64,000 bases of DNA, taken from NCBI GenBank assembly GCA_964452355.1, contig CAYVKV010000007.1, forward strand, positions 1 through 64,000, in the 5' to 3' direction. The first letter of the stretch is position 1. Each line of letters starts with the position of its first letter. Source of the DNA: UBA1450 sp964452355. GTDB lineage: Bacteria > Patescibacteriota > Microgenomatia > UBA1406 > GWC2-37-13. Positions 60,201 through 64,000 of the stretch are shown here, in pieces. Both the position numbers and the translations under genes were made by a program. The notes under the pieces are model-generated. The model was not told where the DNA came from. It saw nothing but the letters and a program-made list of their open reading frames with translations, and searched no databases.

Positions 60201-61893
60201 TGCTCTTACCGAAGATGCGTATGCTACCCAGCCTGGTATCAACACACTCTATTTGGTGGCCAAAGATGAGGCAGGGAATATAAACTACGATACCTACACG
60301 AGTGTTACCTTTACCTACTCGGGCTCAGCTCCAGGAATTCCCCGCAATACCGATGTTTCAGATATTTCTATTAAGGCAACCTCAAATTGGAAACTGACTG
60401 TTTCTTGGGACGCGCCTGAAAGTGTGGGGGCTGGAGTGGCAAGCTATAAGGTTCTGCGAGCAACAAGTTCGGCCACTTGCTCATCTTCTCCATCCTCATT
60501 TACGCAAATTGGCTCTACTGCAGGGACTTCGTATTCAGACACTGGTTTATCCCAGCAAGCATACTATTACTGTGTCAAAGCCTGCGACAGCGCCAACAAC
60601 TGTTCTGCGGTCTCGTCAACTATCGCAAAAACTCCAACGGGCAAGTTTTTTACGGCTGCAACACTTGCCTCTGGTCCAAGCGTATCTACTATCACAACGA
60701 AAAAAGCTAAAATCAGTTGGAGTACCAATCGCGCATCTGACTCTAAGGTTTCTTTTGGCACAAGCTCTGGTTCGTATAATACCGAAGAGCCATCAAACTC
60801 ATCTCAAGTCACCGACCATGTCATAAATTTGACCAATCTTAATCCGGGAACTACCTATTATTACAAAGTCAAGTGGACAGACGAAGATGGCAATACCGGA
60901 ATAAGTGATGAAAAAACTTTTTCCACAGAACCAGCCCCAACGGTCAAAAATGTGGCAGCTAAAAACATTGGTTTGACCTCGGCGATTATCCAATTTACTT
61001 CCAAAGACGCCAGTAAAGTCAAAATTTACTATGGCAAAACCACTGGCTTTGGTGGGGTCAAAGAAGTTGCCACTTCAACCAGCGAGACAACCTATACTAC
61101 AGAAATTTCCGGCCTTGAGGATGGCACCAAGTATTTTTATAAAATAAATACCATTGACAGTGAGTCTTCTGAATACGAGGGCACCATTCTTGATTTTACT
61201 ACCTACCCGAGACCCAAGATTTCCAGCGTACAAATTCAAGAAGTACGAGGAGCAGCACAACCGTCCGTACTGGTTAGCTGGAACTCAAATACTGAAGTTT
61301 CTTCCATTGTTACCTACTACCCGCAAGGTGAACCAGAGAATGCGCGGGATGAAGTAAACATTGCCCTTACTACTGGGGCGCACAAGCTGGTAATTAGAGG
61401 ACTACTGCCAGAAACCGATTATTTGCTTGTTGCTAAAGGTCGAGATGCGATTGGAAACGAGGCGGTCTCAGACAGCCAACGCTTTACTACCGCCACCGAC
61501 ACAAGATCACCTCAGGTACTTAATCTAAAGGTCGAAGGAGCCACCGTACCTCAGGTTTCTGGGGCTGGTCAGGAAGCTATGGCTCAGTTTTTCGTATCTT
61601 GGGATACTGATGAGCCTGCTACCTCACAGATAGAATTTGGCGAAGGCACGGGCACTACCTATTCACAAAAAACGCAGGAAGATATGAATTTAACTACCAA
61701 CCATTTGGTAATTATTTCCGGCTTAACACCTTCGAGGGTTTATCATCTTCGAGCTCTTTCAAAGGATAAGGCAGGTAATGAAGGAAAATCTATCGATTCA
61801 GTCAGTATCGCACCAAAGTCAACCCAATCTGCACTTGATTTGGTAGTTGGTAATTTGTCGGATATATTCGGGTTTTTGAATAATCTAAAATAA
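57268..61893 (+). CDS. DGR target: large exported FGE/C-type-lectin-fold protein with Fn3-like repeats
   Basis: 1541 residues. N-terminal hydrophobic anchor or signal (FMFAGFVFATYFTAIKL, about 28-44). Residues of about 160-420 form a formylglycine-generating-enzyme-like C-type lectin fold: TNAEWMTIAR, SYLWDIAGNVWEWNSD, then the variable repeat GFLRGASWDGTS...GVYIGFRCTSD (about 381-419). A jelly-roll-like carbohydrate-binding stretch (about 445-550), several bacterial Ig/Fn3-like domains with DTAGN motifs (about 650-1020), a clear Fn3 (PRNTDVSD...YKVLRATSS) and three purple-acid-phosphatase-type Fn3 units with LxPGTTYYYK follow. It is probably a surface protein that displays variable binding. 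The ABC transporter gene starts one base after the stop codon. Confidence 0.92.
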   Translation: MKTVQKILFEKRYHYSRFQFNLAGAFFMFAGFVFATYFTAIKLPSVFALNDTTKTWTFNTSNAGSYTYDSALVTVDDSGARPITGVNKITNPAFSSDNSSWSVAAVPPSGWVEVPASATYNPPTGNFLAMKYEAKCAATSDPTTGLTTPVNSPYDTYNWGAASGVACTSANNRQVVSVASGFPIAQISQTESATACGTISLGSSTAHLITNAEWMTIARNAEAQSGNWSGGSVGSGYLFAGHNDNAPAKSLVASTTDTGNNACAYTDTAGTTEAPASCPTNTANNTSGTTGNQKRVLALSNSSYLWDIAGNVWEWNSDTITEQNQPDVSGQSGFNWREFTALTSYGTLSYDLVRPLSSSYDATYGVGRIYHNSGSAASTTYGFLRGASWDGTSGAGAFALDLNNTPTNRGVYIGFRCTSDPVAISQSFSSSSGKTGGGNTVVVGSVADAKIYQSINVGAADSFDFSVYVYDQTSGNDGGTVSSSIAQLYYNGATIATTYTSAGSGWWKLSGTLTGAASSREYGVVVKQGKTVKLDDLTLAKSGTYSVYTTSAYTNAQVSSWDSFTADVTASGNASVVYQICLDDGSACSYSSGSRWQYYTGGAWTNATDATSTYANTAAQLTQAAMQALSITSTKISVKAIMAFGGADTPAINTLAVGLTTDTTAPTANASSLIMKKTVAGATIASNGWTNGSAPYFSWTAGADNAGGSGLLGYCLYVGTDSSGNPATAKGLLGTSPVSTTGTTCQFIISTNSIDFATTSYRGSTWLSSASSSYYLNIKAVDTAGNIYGGSSAQFQFRFDNTTPGNPAFVSLPSDYIATKATSILWPSSGADGPSDSHSGVAGLQYRIGSGGTWYGDNHTGTEDTTDLLTNDGTYSTQSTPDYTDIAEGTNIVYLRTWDTAGNVSTSYVSSALKINTISPSAPRNLAVSDSDSTTNAYSFTWDDPSAFTGQASNLTFCYTVNTVPTAINCAYTAAGANALTEDAYATQPGINTLYLVAKDEAGNINYDTYTSVTFTYSGSAPGIPRNTDVSDISIKATSNWKLTVSWDAPESVGAGVASYKVLRATSSATCSSSPSSFTQIGSTAGTSYSDTGLSQQAYYYCVKACDSANNCSAVSSTIAKTPTGKFFTAATLASGPSVSTITTKKAKISWSTNRASDSKVSFGTSSGSYNTEEPSNSSQVTDHVINLTNLNPGTTYYYKVKWTDEDGNTGISDEKTFSTEPAPTVKNVAAKNIGLTSAIIQFTSKDASKVKIYYGKTTGFGGVKEVATSTSETTYTTEISGLEDGTKYFYKINTIDSESSEYEGTILDFTTYPRPKISSVQIQEVRGAAQPSVLVSWNSNTEVSSIVTYYPQGEPENARDEVNIALTTGAHKLVIRGLLPETDYLLVAKGRDAIGNEAVSDSQRFTTATDTRSPQVLNLKVEGATVPQVSGAGQEAMAQFFVSWDTDEPATSQIEFGEGTGTTYSQKTQEDMNLTTNHLVIISGLTPSRVYHLRALSKDKAGNEGKSIDSVSIAPKSTQSALDLVVGNLSDIFGFLNNLK
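58412..58523 (+). repeat. DGR variable repeat (VR)
   Basis: 112 bases aligned to TR with 13 changes, 11 A-to-G and 2 A-to-T, none at C, G or T of the template. The following bases diverge (C/T, then A/C and T/C), marking the 3' boundary. The last ~24 bases (ACATTGGCTTTCGTTGCACC core) are unchanged and fit the initiation-of-mutagenic-homing role. Changed codons give Ser, Gly, Gly, Ala, Asp and Gly-Val-Tyr in place of template Asn and Thr. Confidence 0.95.
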
Positions 61894-61894
61894 C

Positions 61895-64000
61895 ATGAAC
61901 AAAGTCATTATTAATCTCAACAAAGTAGTTAAGTCATTTCAGGTAAAAGACCAAGATGTAGCAGTGCTTCGTGGGACTGATCTGGAGATATATGACGGTG
62001 ATTTTGTCATTATTTTTGGGCCATCAGGATGCGGTAAATCAACACTTCTTCATGTGATTTTGGGGCTCGAAGAGCCTACTTCAGGTAGTACCAGTTTTTT
62101 TGACAAAAACTTATACACAGGTACAGAGGATACGAGATCGGAATTTAGAAAAAACAATATTGGCATGGTGTACCAGCAACCCAACTGGATAAAATCCCTC
62201 AGTGTGGTTGAAAATGTGGCCTTTGTCTTGTCACTTATTGGGGTAGAAAAACAAACTGCTCTGCTTAAGGCGCGTGATGTTTTGGAAGTAGTAGGCATGC
62301 TTGAGTGGGCAGAGTATCGTCCCTCTGAGCTTTCTTCTGGACAACAGCAAAAAGTTGCGCTTGCTCGTGCAATTGTGTCCAACCCTAAGGTAATAATTGC
62401 CGACGAACCCTCGGGAAACCTGGACTATCAAAGTGGTATTGAGCTTATGGAGCTGTTTAAACATTTAAATGAGCAAGGGAAAACCATTATTATGGTTTCG
62501 CACAATATTGAGAATCTTGATTACGGCAAACGAATTATCCAGATGTTTAATGGTCGTGTGGTTACAGTTTTTGATACCACGATTCAGTCAATGAATACTA
62601 TTAAAAAACTTCTATTAAAACATGTCGTTCCCCCAGCAATAACTACGGAAAAGTCATTAAAAAAACAAGATCAAAAATCACCGCACGAAAAATGGCGATG
62701 GCATGTACCCACTTTTTCACTGAAATGGGTCAAAACTACTGGACCGAAATCTATTGCAAACATTTCTCAAGTACTTAGATTTTTAGGACTATTGTGGATT
62801 TATATTACAAAAAAATGTACTGATACATTATTGAAGCATCGTTTTTTGCCAAAAAAAGCACATGTTTGGGTGCAAACAAAAATGGACAGACTGTATTTCA
62901 TAACTGTCAAAAAACTTGAGAGAAACGATGAAAAATCTATTTCCTGGGTGGATCTGATTGATTTATCAATCAAGAATATGATGTCAAAAGGAACTCGAAC
63001 AGTCATTACCGTTGGCGGTATGGCAATCGGCGTGGCGACAATTGTCTTTTTAGTTTCTATAGGGTATGGTCTTGAAAAATTGGTCATATCACGAGTAGCA
63101 CGGCTTGAAGAAATGAGACAAATCGATGCCACGCCCGCTACAGCGAGCAATGTAAAGCTTACTGATGCTTCTTTAGCCCAGTTTAAAGACATAGCGGGAG
63201 TTTCTAAAATTTTGCCAGTTGTTGGGGTTGTTGGGACAATCAATTATCAAAACTCGAGTACCGATGTTGCAGTGTACGGAGTACTTTCTGATTATCTTAA
63301 AGAGTCTGCCATTAAACCGGTGGAAGGCACTATTTTTGCAAGTGATACGCTCGCTATGGATGAATCAAATGATTTTGGGAAAACTGAGGGAATGGTCGCT
63401 GGTATTTCAGATAATATGGAGGATCATGTCGCCGTGGTTGGTGAAGAGATTGGAGAGGTGACATTTACCCTTTATCCCGATCAATATGTGCGGGTTCGTG
63501 AAAAACCCACAGCTGGAGCAAAACTGTTAGGGTATACAAAGCGTGTAGAGGGAGTGAGCCAAGCAGTAGAATATTGGGGAGGTGCGTACACCAGCGAAAG
63601 TGGCATTGGTCGAGATGGAAAAGATACAAATGGTAACGATGTTGGTCGCTGGCTCAAGGCTAAAGTGCTCCTGTGGGAAGAAACTACGACGGAAGAAGGT
63701 GAAACTACCTATACTGAAAAACTTGATGAAGACGGGCTACAGGTTTCGGCAGATGGTTATTTTGCGCAGTTAAATATGACAGTGGAGAGGCTAGCCCCTG
63801 ATACCAGAGTATTGGGTGTATCGACTTCAAGTTCCGATACTGCCTCGGATTCTGCCTTTATCGATATCGCCTCACTTGAAGGATTCGCCACCCCTGCGGC
63901 AGAGGTTGCTAGTACAAAAATAGCACTACCTGACAGTGGTAAACGAGAGGCGGTAGTTAACAGAGCTCTTTTGAAAGTGTTGGGGATTGATACTTCTGCT
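61895..64000 (+). CDS. MacB-like ABC transporter, ATPase and permease in one chain (3' end outside window)
   Basis: 702 codons are open to the window edge. Residues 1-235 are the ATPase: Walker A GPSGCGKST (about 38-46), Q-loop YQQPNW, signature LSSGQQQKVALARA, Walker B VIIADEPSGNLD and the H-loop VSHN. A basic linker with a hydrophobic stretch (about 290-310) leads to a transmembrane helix (TVITVGGMAIGVATIVFLVSIGYGL, about 369-393) and a MacB-type periplasmic domain (SLAQFKDIAGVSKILPVVGVV). MacB-type transporters push substrates or act mechanically across the membrane. The gene starts one base after the DGR target stop codon, so the two are likely co-expressed, perhaps for display or release of the target. 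Confidence 0.85.
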   Translation, partial: MNKVIINLNKVVKSFQVKDQDVAVLRGTDLEIYDGDFVIIFGPSGCGKSTLLHVILGLEEPTSGSTSFFDKNLYTGTEDTRSEFRKNNIGMVYQQPNWIKSLSVVENVAFVLSLIGVEKQTALLKARDVLEVVGMLEWAEYRPSELSSGQQQKVALARAIVSNPKVIIADEPSGNLDYQSGIELMELFKHLNEQGKTIIMVSHNIENLDYGKRIIQMFNGRVVTVFDTTIQSMNTIKKLLLKHVVPPAITTEKSLKKQDQKSPHEKWRWHVPTFSLKWVKTTGPKSIANISQVLRFLGLLWIYITKKCTDTLLKHRFLPKKAHVWVQTKMDRLYFITVKKLERNDEKSISWVDLIDLSIKNMMSKGTRTVITVGGMAIGVATIVFLVSIGYGLEKLVISRVARLEEMRQIDATPATASNVKLTDASLAQFKDIAGVSKILPVVGVVGTINYQNSSTDVAVYGVLSDYLKESAIKPVEGTIFASDTLAMDESNDFGKTEGMVAGISDNMEDHVAVVGEEIGEVTFTLYPDQYVRVREKPTAGAKLLGYTKRVEGVSQAVEYWGGAYTSESGIGRDGKDTNGNDVGRWLKAKVLLWEETTTEEGETTYTEKLDEDGLQVSADGYFAQLNMTVERLAPDTRVLGVSTSSSDTASDSAFIDIASLEGFATPAAEVASTKIALPDSGKREAVVNRALLKVLGIDTSA

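Overview
The window reads as one contiguous stretch of an AT-rich bacterial chromosome. I infer a Patescibacteria (CPR) genome, most likely from the Microgenomates side. The evidence is many small membrane proteins of unknown function, several VirB2/TrbC-like pilin domains carrying a GDPEKV-type motif, a DUF2298 membrane protein, a shortened valyl-tRNA synthetase, and dense packing with ATGA overlaps. TGA is used as a normal stop, which argues against the UGA-recoded CPR lineages. A striking general feature is that many first-in-operon genes have a -10 box whose predicted transcription start falls on or within a few bases of the start codon, i.e. leaderless mRNAs. I used this to choose several starts.

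Layout. 1-4.2 kb: membrane/PH-like protein, a PP2C-like/propeller membrane protein, an ECF sigma factor with two small membrane proteins. 4.2-8.8 kb: a five-gene mevalonate operon of archaeal type (HMG-CoA reductase, HMG-CoA synthase, thiolase, DUF35 protein, mevalonate kinase). 8.8-10.4 kb: two pilin-like proteins on the minus strand and uppS, the downstream user of isoprenoid precursors. 10.4-15.9 kb: a Fic protein, a BRO-N protein, an unknown protein, an archaeal-type ATP-dependent DNA ligase and a family 2 glycosyltransferase. 15.9-22.8 kb: a possible 47-residue protein, a long hairpin, DUF2298 protein, valS (carrying an in-frame palindromic insert), rpmH, yidC, jag. 22.8-40 kb: an envelope/secretion-like block with a 1387-residue tail-anchored protein, pilin-like and TrbL-like proteins, a lysozyme-like protein, an M14 plus C39-like double hydrolase, and an unusual ClpC-like AAA+ unfoldase with a ~320-residue repeat insertion in its second ATPase domain. 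40-44 kb: a ribbon-helix-helix/nucleotidyltransferase fusion, a UMP-kinase-like/methyltransferase fusion, recF and a phosphoribosyltransferase-like protein.

44.2-53.6 kb is accessory. A GIY-YIG gene lies between a duplicated tRNA-Ser 5' fragment and tRNA-Ser. A large serine recombinase reads antisense through that tRNA. It is followed by an XRE regulator, a three-gene ABC-3C defence system (SMEK protein, middle component, DUF2326 ATPase), a conjugation-type ATPase and a replication-relaxation protein. 53.6-64 kb holds a DUF2958 gene with a near-perfect Shine-Dalgarno, a large nested palindrome, and a complete diversity-generating retroelement (DGR): Avd, template repeat, reverse transcriptase and a 1541-residue secreted FGE/C-type-lectin-fold target whose variable repeat differs from the template only at 13 template adenines within a 112-base core. 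An AbiEii-type pair sits between the reverse transcriptase and the target, and a MacB-like transporter, cut by the window edge, follows the target.

The systems I consider most worth attention are the DGR with an internal variable region, the ClpC repeat insertion, the leaderless-promoter pattern, the in-frame palindromic element in valS, and the tRNA-Ser locus targeted by two different mobile elements.
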